Part shown: in pieces, positions 35,976 through 44,612 of the stretch | Layout: every line of letters starts with the position of its first letter | How positions within the stretch are numbered: the stretch's first letter is position 1 | NCBI GenBank assembly: GCA_029782215.1 | Contig: JAKOVD010000079.1 | Location: forward strand, 146,729-210,728 | From: Chloroflexota bacterium | GTDB lineage: Bacteria > Chloroflexota > Anaerolineae > J102 | Direction of reading: 5' to 3' | DNA length: 64,000 nucleotides | Program-made: the position numbers and the translations under genes | The notes under the pieces: generated by a model | Database searches by the model: none | The model's input: only the letters and a program-made list of their open reading frames with translations | Told to the model about the DNA's origin: nothing

Positions 35976-38081
35976 ATGAATCCCATCTCAGCTTTTTTCG
36001 TCCGCAATATCATCCTGGTCTATTTCTTCTACGGCCTGGCGTTCTTCGCCCTGGGGGTGGCGTTGGCGCTTGCCAGCCGGCGCAAGTCCGGGTTTCGTTT
36101 TGCCGAGGCCATCCTGCCGTTGGCTGCCTTTGGGATTCTGCACGGGGCTCACGAATGGATCGAGATGTTCCAGAAGATCGCGGCCCTGACGAGTGGCTAC
36201 ACCCCCAGTATGACGGAGGAGGTGATCCGCACCCTGGTGCTGGGGCTTTCGTTTATCCTGCTGCTTTGCTTCGGCATGATCCTGCTCAGCGCCAACCGGC
36301 CCACTGGCCGGCAGCTCGTGGCGCCGCTGGCGGTTATGATGCTGGTGTGGCTGGGCGCTTGTGCGTTCGCCGCCTGGATGCTGCACTCGTCGCCGCAGGA
36401 GAGCATTGCCCAGGCCGACGTGCTGGCCCGCTACAGCCTGGGCATTCCGGCGGCCATTCTGGGCACCTGGGCGCTGATGCGCCAGCAGCGAACGTTCCGC
36501 GAGCACGGGATGCCGCAGTTTGGCCGCGACCTGGTGTGGGCGGCGACGGCGCTGGCGCTTTTTGGCGTCCTCGGCCAGCTCTTCGTGCGCCAGACGCGGC
36601 TCTTCCCCTCCAGCGTGCTCAACAGCACGGCGTTCCTGCAGTGGTTTGGCATTCCCGTCCAGCTCTTCCGGGCCGTGATGGCAGGGGCCATGGCCTACTT
36701 CGTGGTCCGGGCGCTCAATGCGTTTGAGGTGGAAAGCCAGCGCCGCCTGGCCGAGGCCGTGCAGGCGCGGGCCCAGGCCCAGGAGGCGCAGCTTGAGGCA
36801 GAGCGCCGTAACCGGCGGGCAATGGAGCAGTTGAACGAGGAGCTGCGCTTTACCGCGAGAGAGCGTGCCCTGCTGCTGGAGCTGGCCAACCTGCTGGTGG
36901 CGCCGCTGTCCCTGCGCGACCGCCTGCGGGCGGCCCTCACCCAGTTGGTTGCCAACGTGCGCTTCAGCGACTGCGGTTTGATCCTCCTGGCCGAGGGAGC
37001 GCAGGCTCGCACCCAGACGGCGGCAGAGGTGGGCTTCACCGAGACGGCGCAGCAGGATCTTCACCCCCTGGCGGTGGAGTTGGGTGGGCAGAGCATCCGC
37101 AGCTCCCAGTTCCTGTGCCAGCATACCGACGGCGCCGTCATCACCCTGCAGAAGGAGGCGTTGGCGCAGGAGGAGTGCCAGGACTATCCGGCGCCGGTGA
37201 AGCTGCTCAGCCTGCCGCTGGCCGTGCGGGATCGGGTCATCGGCAGCCTGGTGCTGGGGCGCAGCGCCGAAGGCGAGCCGTTGGCCGGGGCCGATCTGCA
37301 GCTCGTGATGGCGGCGGCGCAGCAGCTCGGGCTTTCGCTTGAGAATGCCCAGCTCTACGAGGAGGCGCAGGCGCGCGAGGGCTTGTTGGGCAGGCTGCTG
37401 CGCCAGGTGGTGGGCGCCCAGGAATCGGAGCGCCAGCGCATCGCCCGCGAGCTGCACGATGCCACGGGGCAGTCGCTGACGGCCATCTCCCTGGGGCTGC
37501 GCGGCGTCGAGAGTGTGCTGGCGCGCGACGGCAGTCCTGCCGTCGCCCAGGTGCAGGAGCTTGGCTCCTACAGCGCCCACGCCCTGGGCGAGCTGCGGCA
37601 GATCATTGCCGACCTCCGTCCCTCCCATCTTGACGATCTGGGCCTGGTGCCAGCTCTGCGCTGGTATCTGCAGAAGTACAGCGAACGGCGCGCCATCCAG
37701 ACCCGGCTCGTGAGCAGCGGCGACGTCCATCGTCTGCCCCCCGAATACGAGACCGTACTCTTCCGCATCACGCAGGAAGCGCTGACCAACATCGCCAAGC
37801 ACGCCGGGGCCACGGAGGCGGTGGTGACCGTCTCCTTTGGCGAGTCTGACATCCATCTGACCATCGAGGACAACGGACGCGGTTTCGACCCTGCGACCCT
37901 GCGCCAGGATTCCACGCTGCCTGGCGGCTGGGGCCTGGTGGGCATGCAGGAGCGGGCCGGCCTCCTGGGTGGTCATGTGGACATCGATTCCCAGCCCGGC
38001 CGGGGAACCCGCATTTACGTCATGATTCCCAACCCCACGGAGCGCCAGGATGCCCGACAAGATCAGGTTGCTGTTAGTTGA
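35976..38081 (+). CDS. NarL-type sensor histidine kinase with membrane sensor and GAF domain
   Basis: 701 residues from the ATG at 35976. About seven membrane helices cover the first 240 residues, starting FFVRNIILVYFFYGLAFFALG, a layout seen in membrane-embedded sensors. A coiled coil (about residues 245-300) leads to a GAF domain containing Cys residues (residues 300-460), then the HisKA_3 dimerisation domain with RQRIARELHDATGQ (phospho-acceptor His494) and a HATPase domain (IEDNGRGFDP, GWGLVGMQERAGLLGG). The response regulator start overlaps its end by 32 bases. The signal is unknown; a multiheme cytochrome cluster lies immediately downstream. Confidence 0.92.
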   Translation: MNPISAFFVRNIILVYFFYGLAFFALGVALALASRRKSGFRFAEAILPLAAFGILHGAHEWIEMFQKIAALTSGYTPSMTEEVIRTLVLGLSFILLLCFGMILLSANRPTGRQLVAPLAVMMLVWLGACAFAAWMLHSSPQESIAQADVLARYSLGIPAAILGTWALMRQQRTFREHGMPQFGRDLVWAATALALFGVLGQLFVRQTRLFPSSVLNSTAFLQWFGIPVQLFRAVMAGAMAYFVVRALNAFEVESQRRLAEAVQARAQAQEAQLEAERRNRRAMEQLNEELRFTARERALLLELANLLVAPLSLRDRLRAALTQLVANVRFSDCGLILLAEGAQARTQTAAEVGFTETAQQDLHPLAVELGGQSIRSSQFLCQHTDGAVITLQKEALAQEECQDYPAPVKLLSLPLAVRDRVIGSLVLGRSAEGEPLAGADLQLVMAAAQQLGLSLENAQLYEEAQAREGLLGRLLRQVVGAQESERQRIARELHDATGQSLTAISLGLRGVESVLARDGSPAVAQVQELGSYSAHALGELRQIIADLRPSHLDDLGLVPALRWYLQKYSERRAIQTRLVSSGDVHRLPPEYETVLFRITQEALTNIAKHAGATEAVVTVSFGESDIHLTIEDNGRGFDPATLRQDSTLPGGWGLVGMQERAGLLGGHVDIDSQPGRGTRIYVMIPNPTERQDARQDQVAVS

Positions 38082-38706
38082 CGATCACGAGATCGTGCGC
38101 GCCGGGCTGCGCATGCTCTTCCTTGCCGAGCCTGACATCGCCATTGTGGGCGAGGTAAACAGCGGCGAGGCCGCCATTGAGGCGGTGCGCACCTTGAATC
38201 CCGACGTCGTGATCATGGACATTGCCATGCCGGGGATGGGTGGGATCGAGGCGACGCGGCGGATCAAGGAGGCGAGTCCCGACACCGCCGTTTTGGCGCT
38301 GACGATGCACGAGGACGAGCAGTATTTCTTCCAGATGCTGAACGCAGGCGCCTCCGGCTATGTGCCCAAGCGCGCCGCCGCCGACGACCTGGTCTCGGCC
38401 ATTCGCGTCGTCAGCCAGGGCAACGTCTTCCTTTACCCGTCGTTGGCGCGGCTGCTGGTCACCGACTATGTCCAGCGCGAGGCTACAGGCCAAACCGGCG
38501 ACAGGGAGCCGCTCACACCGCGGGAGCGGGAGGTGCTGACGATGATCGCCGAGGGCAAGACCAATCGCGAGATCGCCGAGGCGCTGGTCATCAGCATCAA
38601 GACCGTGGACCGGCACCGCGAGAACATCATGCACAAGCTCAATCTCCACAGCCGTGTGGAGTTGGTCAAGTACGCGATCGAGAAAGGCCTGATCACGGTG
38701 GGCTAA
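38050..38706 (+). CDS. NarL/FixJ-family response regulator
   Basis: 218 residues. The receiver domain opens KIRLLLVDDHEIVRAGLR, with phospho-acceptor Asp57 in VVIMDIAMPGMGG. The C-terminal LuxR-type helix-turn-helix is LTPREREVLTMIAEGKTNRE followed by IAEALVISIKTVDRHRENIM. It overlaps the kinase gene by 32 bases and is surely its partner. Targets are unknown; the gene converges on the octaheme cytochrome gene 20 bases away, so the cytochrome operon is a candidate but unproven target. Confidence 0.94.
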   Translation: MPDKIRLLLVDDHEIVRAGLRMLFLAEPDIAIVGEVNSGEAAIEAVRTLNPDVVIMDIAMPGMGGIEATRRIKEASPDTAVLALTMHEDEQYFFQMLNAGASGYVPKRAAADDLVSAIRVVSQGNVFLYPSLARLLVTDYVQREATGQTGDREPLTPREREVLTMIAEGKTNREIAEALVISIKTVDRHRENIMHKLNLHSRVELVKYAIEKGLITVG

Positions 38707-38725
38707 GGTCCCACCCTCCCCGGCT

Positions 38726-39517
38726 TCAGGAGGACGTCGGCGGCGTCCCCGTGGGATGGCACTTCACACAGATGTTGGGAGACACCGTGAAGGCATGCCC
38801 GGTCGAGGCATGGCCATTGACCGCAGAGGCCGTATTGTCAGGGCGAGAGAGGTGGCAATCCACACAGTGCAGGCCTGCGGCGATGTGCACGTGGTGGGTT
38901 TCATCCTGCGTGCGCTCCAGGTGACAGTTGGCGCACAGGGCATTCGTCACCACGTCGGCGCGGGTCTTCTGCGAGTGCACCTCGTGGCAGGCCACGCAGG
39001 GCACGCCAACCTGCCCGTGCCGGCTTGACTGCCATTCGGCCAGGGTGCTGGTGTGGCACTGCCCGCACAGCCGGTCAGACTCCGCCACAGCCATGCTTTC
39101 CTGCGGATGGTTGGGCCGGTAAGGACCGTGACAGGCTTCGCAGCTCACGCCGGCCACGGCGAACTGCCCCGTGGAGGTGTTGTAGCCGGTCGTGTGGCAG
39201 GCGAAGCACTCGCCCGGCGATTCCACCGACTGCAGATAGGTCTGGAAGATCGGGTCGAAGGAGGCCTGGGCGTGGGTCGTGCCCGTCCACTCCTCGTATT
39301 CCTTGGGATGGCATTCCCGGCACCGATCAGGGCTCTGGTAGGTGCCGAACAAGGAAAAGCCGGCCGCAGTGCCTGCGACCGGCGAAGAGGGAGTCGTTTG
39401 GATTGGGCGGTGAGCGGGCTGCGCTGAAGACGCCCAGGTCAGGCTGAGGGTTCCCACCGCAATCAGGGCGGCCAGGGCGACGGCAATCCAGCGATTGTAC
39501 TGCCGGAGCTTCTCCAT
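38726..39517 (-). CDS. Octaheme c-type cytochrome, membrane-anchored
   Basis: 263 residues from the ATG at 39515-39517 (MEKLRQYNRWIAVALAAL). One N-terminal membrane helix anchors a periplasmic or outer-face domain with eight CxxCH heme sites: CRECH, CFACH, CEACH, CGQCH, CVACH, CANCH, CVDCH and CVKCH. The last third (CHEVHSQKTRADV through GHAFTVSPNICVKCH) is clearly related to the heptaheme cytochrome at the other end of this operon. No catalytic site for nitrite or other substrate reduction is recognised, so an electron-transfer role is most likely. It is the last gene of the operon. Confidence 0.92.
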   Translation of the reverse strand: MEKLRQYNRWIAVALAALIAVGTLSLTWASSAQPAHRPIQTTPSSPVAGTAAGFSLFGTYQSPDRCRECHPKEYEEWTGTTHAQASFDPIFQTYLQSVESPGECFACHTTGYNTSTGQFAVAGVSCEACHGPYRPNHPQESMAVAESDRLCGQCHTSTLAEWQSSRHGQVGVPCVACHEVHSQKTRADVVTNALCANCHLERTQDETHHVHIAAGLHCVDCHLSRPDNTASAVNGHASTGHAFTVSPNICVKCHPTGTPPTSS

Positions 39518-39534
39518 GCGTTGCGAAACCTGTG

Positions 39535-40023
39535 CTAGTGCGGCAACTCCACTTGCTGCGGCCACGTCTGCTGCGGCCACTGGGTGGCAATGTAGATGCT
39601 GCAATTATAGCACTCTTTGGGAAGCTGGCCTTCACTTTCCTGCTTTGCCAGCCAGCAGGGCAGGTCGGGCTGGGCGGTGGCCGGGCAGTGCTCAGCCATC
39701 TCCGGCGAGCAATCCTTGATGTCCCAGCAGGGCTGGCCGAAGATATCCTCGGCCGTGAGCAGCCTTACGGCCTGGCTGCTGGGCCGTTGGACGGGCCGGG
39801 GGGCAGGGCGCACCGTGGGCTGGATTTCGGGCTGGATGCCAGGCTGAATCGTGGGCTGGACGGTGGGCTGGGTGGTCTTCCCGGCCTGCTCCCAGACTTC
39901 GGCTTCCCACTTGGCGTCGAGCCGGCGCAGGATGTAGCCGACGCCGATCACCAGCAGCAGGGGCACGCCCAGCCGCAGGAAGAAGAAGCCGATCATGACC
40001 ATCGAATCGATGAAGGTTCCCAT
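39535..40023 (-). CDS. Small membrane protein with Gln-Pro repeats and Cys-rich tail
   Basis: 162 residues. One N-terminal membrane helix (FFFLRLGVPLLLVIGVGYIL), then a Gln-Pro repeat linker (TIQPGIQPEIQPTV) and a C-terminal segment with six cysteines (PCWDIKDCSPEMAEHC, PCWLAK, ECYNCSIY) that could bind a metal or form disulfides. The helix matches that of the 42-residue peptide at the start of the operon (LRLxVP core). It lies between the HybB-like and octaheme genes with short gaps (17 and 38 bases). Probably an accessory subunit; I do not recognise a named family. Confidence 0.82.
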   Translation of the reverse strand: MGTFIDSMVMIGFFFLRLGVPLLLVIGVGYILRRLDAKWEAEVWEQAGKTTQPTVQPTIQPGIQPEIQPTVRPAPRPVQRPSSQAVRLLTAEDIFGQPCWDIKDCSPEMAEHCPATAQPDLPCWLAKQESEGQLPKECYNCSIYIATQWPQQTWPQQVELPH

Positions 40024-40061
40024 GGTGCACCTCCGTTAGAGGAGTAAGGGGCCAGAGCTGT

Positions 40062-41228
40062 TTAGTGGTGGTACTTCTTCTCGGCCTTGCTGTCGAAGAT
40101 GACCAGAAGGCGAACGCCGAGGTACCAGGCCAACGCCGCTGCCGCCAGGATGCCGATGGTGGTCAGCCATTCCAGGATGTGGGGAATGTACGTGCCGGTG
40201 CCAATGGCCTTCTGAGCGAAGAGGGTGGCGTCGAAGCGATTGAGGCCGATGCCGAGGATGACGAGCAGGGGAGCGACCCAGGAGGTCAGACGCAGGGAGC
40301 GCAGGCTGGGCGTGGCCAGGAGGATGATCGGCAGGAACACGCCCACCACCATCTCCGCCCACCACAGCAGGCTCACGGTGCTGAGGTTCAACAGCAGGCC
40401 CAGCTCACCGGCGACTGCCAGCTCGCCGAACTTGAGGGCGCCGTACACCACTGCCATGATGATGATGCACTTGCCGAACGTGGCGATGGTGTCGGAGCGC
40501 ACGGGTTGGTGTCCGATCCGCGTCGCCACCTGGTAGACGATGAGGGCGACGCTCAACCCTGCCAGAATACTGGAGGTGAAGAACATCACGGGCAGGGCCG
40601 GCGTGTACCAGAGGGTATTGAGCCGGTGCGGCATGTTCAGGTAGAGGGTGCCCAGGGTAGACTGGTGCAACGACGACAGGGTGACGCCGGCGATGGTGAC
40701 GACCGTCAGCACCCGGAAGAACCAGCGCACGGGCAAGTCCCAGCCGAGGCGTTCGAACACGTAGGGGCTGACCTCGATGGCGAGAACGGTGCTGTAGAGC
40801 AGCACGCACCAACTGATCTCGAACAGAGGCGAGTGGAGGTTCCAGTTGATGATGAAGCTGTAGAAGCGGTCGGGACGCCCGAGGTCGAGCACCAACAGCA
40901 GGAGCACGGCGACGTAGCCCATCAAGCCGAACAGAATGGCGGGGCGCACCGCCGGCTTCAGCGACTGGATGTGCAGGACGTGGCCCACGGCCGCCATGGT
41001 GAATCCGGCGCCGGCCAGGGCGATCATCAGGAAGTCAAAGCCGATCCAGATCCCCCAGGGGTAGGTGTCCGACAGGTTCGTCGTGGCGCCCATGCCCAGG
41101 AGCAGACGGCCGATGCCGGCGACGGCGCCCAACAGGACGAGGAAGCCCAGGCCGAAGATGACCAGGTTCGACTTATTGACATGCACAGCCGGAAGCGGCT
41201 GCCGGAGGGGTGAAGTACGTGCGGTCAT
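40062..41228 (-). CDS. NrfD/HybB-family quinone-interacting membrane subunit
   Basis: 388 residues with about 10 membrane helices. The segment SDTYPWGIWIGFDFLMIALA is characteristic of HybB-like NrfD proteins, as are the Asp-Gly-Arg-Pro loop LDLGRPDRFYSFIINWN and SSLHQSTLGTLYLNMP. These integral subunits carry electrons between the quinone pool and an attached iron-sulfur protein. The start overlaps the stop of the HybA-like gene by 4 bases. Together with HybA-like and multiheme cytochromes it suggests a quinone:cytochrome oxidoreductase-like complex; the direction of electron flow is not visible in the sequence. Confidence 0.92.
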   Translation of the reverse strand: MTARTSPLRQPLPAVHVNKSNLVIFGLGFLVLLGAVAGIGRLLLGMGATTNLSDTYPWGIWIGFDFLMIALAGAGFTMAAVGHVLHIQSLKPAVRPAILFGLMGYVAVLLLLVLDLGRPDRFYSFIINWNLHSPLFEISWCVLLYSTVLAIEVSPYVFERLGWDLPVRWFFRVLTVVTIAGVTLSSLHQSTLGTLYLNMPHRLNTLWYTPALPVMFFTSSILAGLSVALIVYQVATRIGHQPVRSDTIATFGKCIIIMAVVYGALKFGELAVAGELGLLLNLSTVSLLWWAEMVVGVFLPIILLATPSLRSLRLTSWVAPLLVILGIGLNRFDATLFAQKAIGTGTYIPHILEWLTTIGILAAAALAWYLGVRLLVIFDSKAEKKYHH

Positions 41229-42145
41229 GATTCTGCCTCGTCAGTCGTGTGGGGATGGGTCTCGGCGCCGTGGTGGTCCTCATGGTCACGTGACCGCAGG
41301 GCGAAATGGAGACCGGTGGCGACCGTGGCGACGGATGCGGCGACGAAAGGCGTCTTCGTCATGACGCTCACCGCGTAGTGGGGAACGGTCTGCTCGGTAA
41401 GCGTTGGCAGGCCCGCTTGCTCGAACGGCACGCCCGAGAGGTAGAGCACCGAGGTGCCGCCGGCTTCATGCTCGCCGTACACCTGGTTGATGTAGCGGTC
41501 GGGGTTGGACTTGATGCGGGCATGCGCCTGGATCAGCAGGTCCTTGCGGCGGCCGAACTGGATGGCGCCCGCCGGGCACGCGGCGGCGCAGGCCGGCTGC
41601 TCGCCCTCGGCCAGGCGATCCTTGCACATCTCGCACTTGTGGATCAGGCCGAGCGGGTTCTGCCAGTCGTAGGTAGGAACGCCGAAGGGGCAGGCATACT
41701 GGCAGTAGCGGCAGCCGATGCACTTGGAGCTCTCATAGGTGACGGGACCGTCGGCGGTCTTGCGCAGGGCGCCCACCGTGCAGGCGGCGGCGCAGCCGGG
41801 CTCCACGCAGTGCATGCACTGGCGCTTCACGAACAGGTCCTTGCCCGTTTCCTGGTTCTTGCGCACGTCCACGAACGAGTAGGTCTGGCTGTCAAGGCGG
41901 GTGGGATTCTGGCTGCTGCTGGGCAGGTTGTTGGCAGTCTTGCAGGCCTTGGCGCAGGAATTGCAGCCGGTGCAGCGGGTCAGGTCGATGAGCATACCGC
42001 GGGCTTCGTCTGCGGCTTCGGCCTCGCTGTTGCCGGCGGCGACGGCCGTGCCTACGCTTCCGAAGAGACCGCCCAGGCCGACCAGTGTGATCACGGAGCC
42101 GGTGGTCTTGAGGAAATCACGGCGTGTGACGGTGGGGGCGTTCAT
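41225..42145 (-). CDS. HybA-like 4Fe-4S protein with Tat signal
   Basis: 306 residues. A twin-arginine signal (TRRDFLKTTGSVITLVGLGG) targets it across the membrane. Cysteine clusters for four 4Fe-4S centres are seen: CTGCNSCAKAC, CMHCVEPGCAAAC, CIGCRYCQYACPFGVP and a final CEMC with ACAAACP. A C-terminal hydrophobic segment (SVMTKTPFVAASVATVATGL) can anchor it. It overlaps both neighbours by 4 bases (cytochrome upstream, HybB-like downstream), so the three are translationally coupled. The expected role is to connect the membrane subunit to the hemes. Confidence 0.93.
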   Translation of the reverse strand: MNAPTVTRRDFLKTTGSVITLVGLGGLFGSVGTAVAAGNSEAEAADEARGMLIDLTRCTGCNSCAKACKTANNLPSSSQNPTRLDSQTYSFVDVRKNQETGKDLFVKRQCMHCVEPGCAAACTVGALRKTADGPVTYESSKCIGCRYCQYACPFGVPTYDWQNPLGLIHKCEMCKDRLAEGEQPACAAACPAGAIQFGRRKDLLIQAHARIKSNPDRYINQVYGEHEAGGTSVLYLSGVPFEQAGLPTLTEQTVPHYAVSVMTKTPFVAASVATVATGLHFALRSRDHEDHHGAETHPHTTDEAES

Positions 42146-42972
42146 TTTGCCTTGCCTCCCCGGCCGGTGAGGAAGAAGACGCCGAGCACGAACACGATGC
42201 CCAGCAGTCCGCCGACCCCCAGGCCGACGCCCAGGTTGATCACCGACACTGCCTTCAGGGTCTGGAAGTTGCGCTTCAGCGTGTCGTACTGGGTGGCCAG
42301 CTCTTGATTGTTGTCAGTGGTCACGGCGACCGGCTGCAGCGAGGCGGTGACGCCGACAGGCTTGACCTGTTCGTGGATGGTCTTGGAATGGCAATCCAGA
42401 CAGGCCTGGGTGTCAATGACCGTGAAGCTGTGGCTTGGCGCTCCACCCATCGCCGTTGAATCGGTCTTGGAGGCGTGGCAGTTGATGCAGGTCACGCCGG
42501 CCTCGTAATGCGCCGAGTGGGTGAAGTCCTGGATCTCGTCCGAGTGGCAGGAGCCGCAGAGCCATTGGTTGCTCAGGCGTGTGTCCTGGGAATGCGAAAC
42601 ATGGCAGCTCGTGCAGGCGACATTCGCCAAGGCATGCTTGCTGTGCTGCCACTGCGACGATGTCTCAGTGTGGCAGCCCATGCAGATCTTGGGGTCGGAG
42701 GTGAGCTGCATGACGCCCTTGTCGGGGTGTCCTTCCACGTAGGCGCCGTGGCAGGTCTCGCACGTCACACCCTTGACGGCGTGCGGCGATTTCTCCCAGG
42801 CGGCTGCTTCGGGCCCATGGCAGTTCTTGCACTGTTGGTCGCCGGGCTGTTGTTCCTGGGCGATCGGGGCGGCCAGAACGGTCGTCGAGAACGCCAACGA
42901 GAGCAGCAACACCGCCAGTACGATATAGACCGTCCTGGCGGTGGCAAAGCGCAAAAGCGATTGTTTGGACAT
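42142..42972 (-). CDS. Heptaheme c-type cytochrome with C-terminal membrane anchor
   Basis: 276 residues from the ATG at 42970-42972 (MSKQSLLRFATART). A signal sequence precedes seven CxxCH motifs: CKNCH, CETCH, CMGCH, CTSCH, CGSCH, CINCH and CLDCH. A predicted coiled segment leads to a C-terminal helix (GVGLGVGGLLGIVFVLGVFF) and a basic tail. The heme-binding domain parallels the octaheme cytochrome (CHVSHSQDTR, SHSFTVIDTQACLDCH). It follows the 42-residue peptide gene on the same strand after 41 bases and overlaps the HybA-like gene by 4. Confidence 0.93.
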   Translation of the reverse strand: MSKQSLLRFATARTVYIVLAVLLLSLAFSTTVLAAPIAQEQQPGDQQCKNCHGPEAAAWEKSPHAVKGVTCETCHGAYVEGHPDKGVMQLTSDPKICMGCHTETSSQWQHSKHALANVACTSCHVSHSQDTRLSNQWLCGSCHSDEIQDFTHSAHYEAGVTCINCHASKTDSTAMGGAPSHSFTVIDTQACLDCHSKTIHEQVKPVGVTASLQPVAVTTDNNQELATQYDTLKRNFQTLKAVSVINLGVGLGVGGLLGIVFVLGVFFLTGRGGKAK

Positions 42973-43013
42973 TGCGGCCTCCTTTGGGTGCAATGGCTTG
43001 GCTGCGATGGATT

Positions 43014-43142
43014 TCAGGACGCCTTAGGGCTAAAGTGCTGCACCCCAGCGCTCAGGAGAATCATCAGGACAACTGGCACTGCCAGGCGCAGAAGCATGAA
43101 GCTCATCAGGGTGACTACACCTGCGATATCGATGTCAATCAT
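43014..43142 (-). CDS. 42-residue single-helix membrane peptide, first gene of the cytochrome operon
   Basis: A short frame of 43 codons including the stop, ATG at 43140-43142, stop TGA at 43014-43016. GAGGTG sits 4 bases before the ATG, a good ribosome binding site. The peptide opens MIDIDIAGVV, has one membrane helix (SFMLLRLAVPVVLMILLS) and ends HFSPKAS. The helix core LRLAVPVVL corresponds to LRLGVPLLL in the 162-residue protein of the same operon. It is probably a small subunit or assembly factor of the complex. The evidence is the ribosome site, the operon position and the paralogy. Confidence 0.75.
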   Translation of the reverse strand: MIDIDIAGVVTLMSFMLLRLAVPVVLMILLSAGVQHFSPKAS

Positions 43143-43166
43143 GGGGCACCTCAGCTAGAGCGGCGA

Positions 43167-43195
43167 CGAAACCGGGCTGTAAAACCGGGGTTTCG
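43167..43195. promoter_or_regulatory. Inverted repeat upstream of the cytochrome operon
   Basis: CGAAACC (43167-43173) and GGTTTCG (43189-43195) form 7-base arms 25 bases upstream of the small-peptide gene. It could be an operator or 5'-leader hairpin. No clear promoter boxes are seen in 43143-43394. Confidence 0.4.
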
Positions 43196-43394
43196 TGGAT
43201 GTGAGCAGCAATTGATTCTGACCCTAGTCTGAACCTGTTGGGGGTTTTCTTCAATCGGGGAATCTACCCAACGCTATCCCCCATCTTTGGCGTGGGGTGT
43301 TCTACCCATGCCTGCGGCGGCATGGGGTGGTTCCCCCATCCGGCCCTGCGCCTGGCTTCCGGCGGGGCCGCCGTCCTATGCTAGACTGGTTGGC

Positions 43395-44528
43395 ATGACT
43401 GCTGCCGCCGATTCACCGCCCCGTCCCCAGCTCGATCCCGAGCGGATGGCCCTTGCCCGCGCCTACGCCCGCGAGGGCCGCCGCCTGCTTCCCATCGGTC
43501 TGGCCCTGAGCGCCGGCTACTTCATTGCCTGGTGGCTGTGGGTCCAGGGCCCCCTGGTGGCCTGGCTGGAGGCGAACGTGGCCAGCTTCAGCCTCCAGGT
43601 GGTGGTGTTCATGGCGCTCTTCGGGCTGGGCGGGGCGCTGGTGGACCTGCCCCTCGACGCCTATGGGCACACGCGCGCGGTGCGCTATGGCCTGTCGGTG
43701 CAGACCTGGCGCAGTTGGGGCGCCGACCTGGTCAAGGGTCTGGCCGTGGCCGCGGTGTTGGGGCTGCCGCTGGCGCTGGGCCTGTATCATCTGATGGCGG
43801 CGGCGCCCGCCACCTGGTGGCTGTGGGCCGGCCTCTGCTACCTGGGGGTGACGGTGCTGCTGGCGCAGTTGGCGCCCGTCCTGATCATGCCGCTCTTCTA
43901 CAAGTTCACACCCTACGAGGACGCCGCCCTGACCAACCGGCTGGCGGCCGTGGCGGCGGCGGCCGGCACCCGGGTAGCGGGCGTGTTCCGCACCAACCTG
44001 TCCAGCAAGACGACCGCCGCCAATGCCTGGCTCAGCGGCCTGGGCCGCACGCGCCGGATCGTGCTGGGAGACACCCTGCTGGAGCACTACCCCGACGACG
44101 AGATCGTGGCCGTCTTCAGCCATGAGATGGGCCATCACGTCCACAACGACCTCTGGCGGGGCATCTTCATCTCCAGCGCCGTCAGCCTGGTGGGGTTCTG
44201 GCTGGCCGGGCAGGTGCTGGCGGCGGTCGTCGCCTACGCCGGCTACACCGGCCCTGCCGACCTGGCGGCTTTCCCCTTCCTCGTCCTCGTCCTGGCGGGA
44301 TTTGGCTTCGTCACCTCGCCCCTGTTGAATGCTTTTTCCCGCCGCCAGGAATGGGCGGCCGACCGCTACGCTGTGACGCACGGCCCCGGTCCCGCCGCCT
44401 TTGCCGACGCCCTTACGCGCCTGGCCAACCAGAACCTGGCCGACCCCGAGCCCCCCGCCTGGCAGGTCTGGCTCTCCTACAGCCACCCCCCGATCCTGCA
44501 GCGCATCGTTGCTGCCAGTCGTCAGTAG
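43395..44528 (+). CDS. M48-family (Ste24-like) membrane metallopeptidase
   Basis: 377 residues from the ATG at 43395. Several membrane helices surround a cytosolic-side protease domain with zinc motif HEMGHH (HExxH) in IVAVFSHEMGHHVHND and a third-ligand Glu in FSRRQEWAADRYAV. The architecture (N-terminal helices, HExxH near the middle, EWAAD) follows the CAAX prenyl protease 1/Ste24 group, which in bacteria works in membrane protein quality control. The stop codon lies inside a 14-base tandem repeat, so the last residues (VAASRQ) may have been changed by repeat growth. Confidence 0.9.
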   Translation: MTAAADSPPRPQLDPERMALARAYAREGRRLLPIGLALSAGYFIAWWLWVQGPLVAWLEANVASFSLQVVVFMALFGLGGALVDLPLDAYGHTRAVRYGLSVQTWRSWGADLVKGLAVAAVLGLPLALGLYHLMAAAPATWWLWAGLCYLGVTVLLAQLAPVLIMPLFYKFTPYEDAALTNRLAAVAAAAGTRVAGVFRTNLSSKTTAANAWLSGLGRTRRIVLGDTLLEHYPDDEIVAVFSHEMGHHVHNDLWRGIFISSAVSLVGFWLAGQVLAAVVAYAGYTGPADLAAFPFLVLVLAGFGFVTSPLLNAFSRRQEWAADRYAVTHGPGPAAFADALTRLANQNLADPEPPAWQVWLSYSHPPILQRIVAASRQ

Positions 44529-44551
44529 CCAGTAGTCAGTAGCCAGACACC
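44514..44551. repeat. 14-base tandem repeat overlapping the M48 stop codon
   Basis: Units GCCAGTCGTCAGTA (44514-44527) and GCCAGTAGTCAGTA (44528-44541), then GCCAG and a degenerate tail. The stop codon TAG falls at the unit boundary (44526-44528). Confidence 0.8.
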
Positions 44552-44612
44552 AGAGGTTCTTGTAAGCTATTGATGCTGCGGGCCAATATGTGGCCGGGCA
44601 AGCAACTCCCTA

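Noticed and set aside
35988-38060. A 690-codon minus-strand open frame
   Set aside because: It is antisense to the histidine kinase, whose domains are clear.
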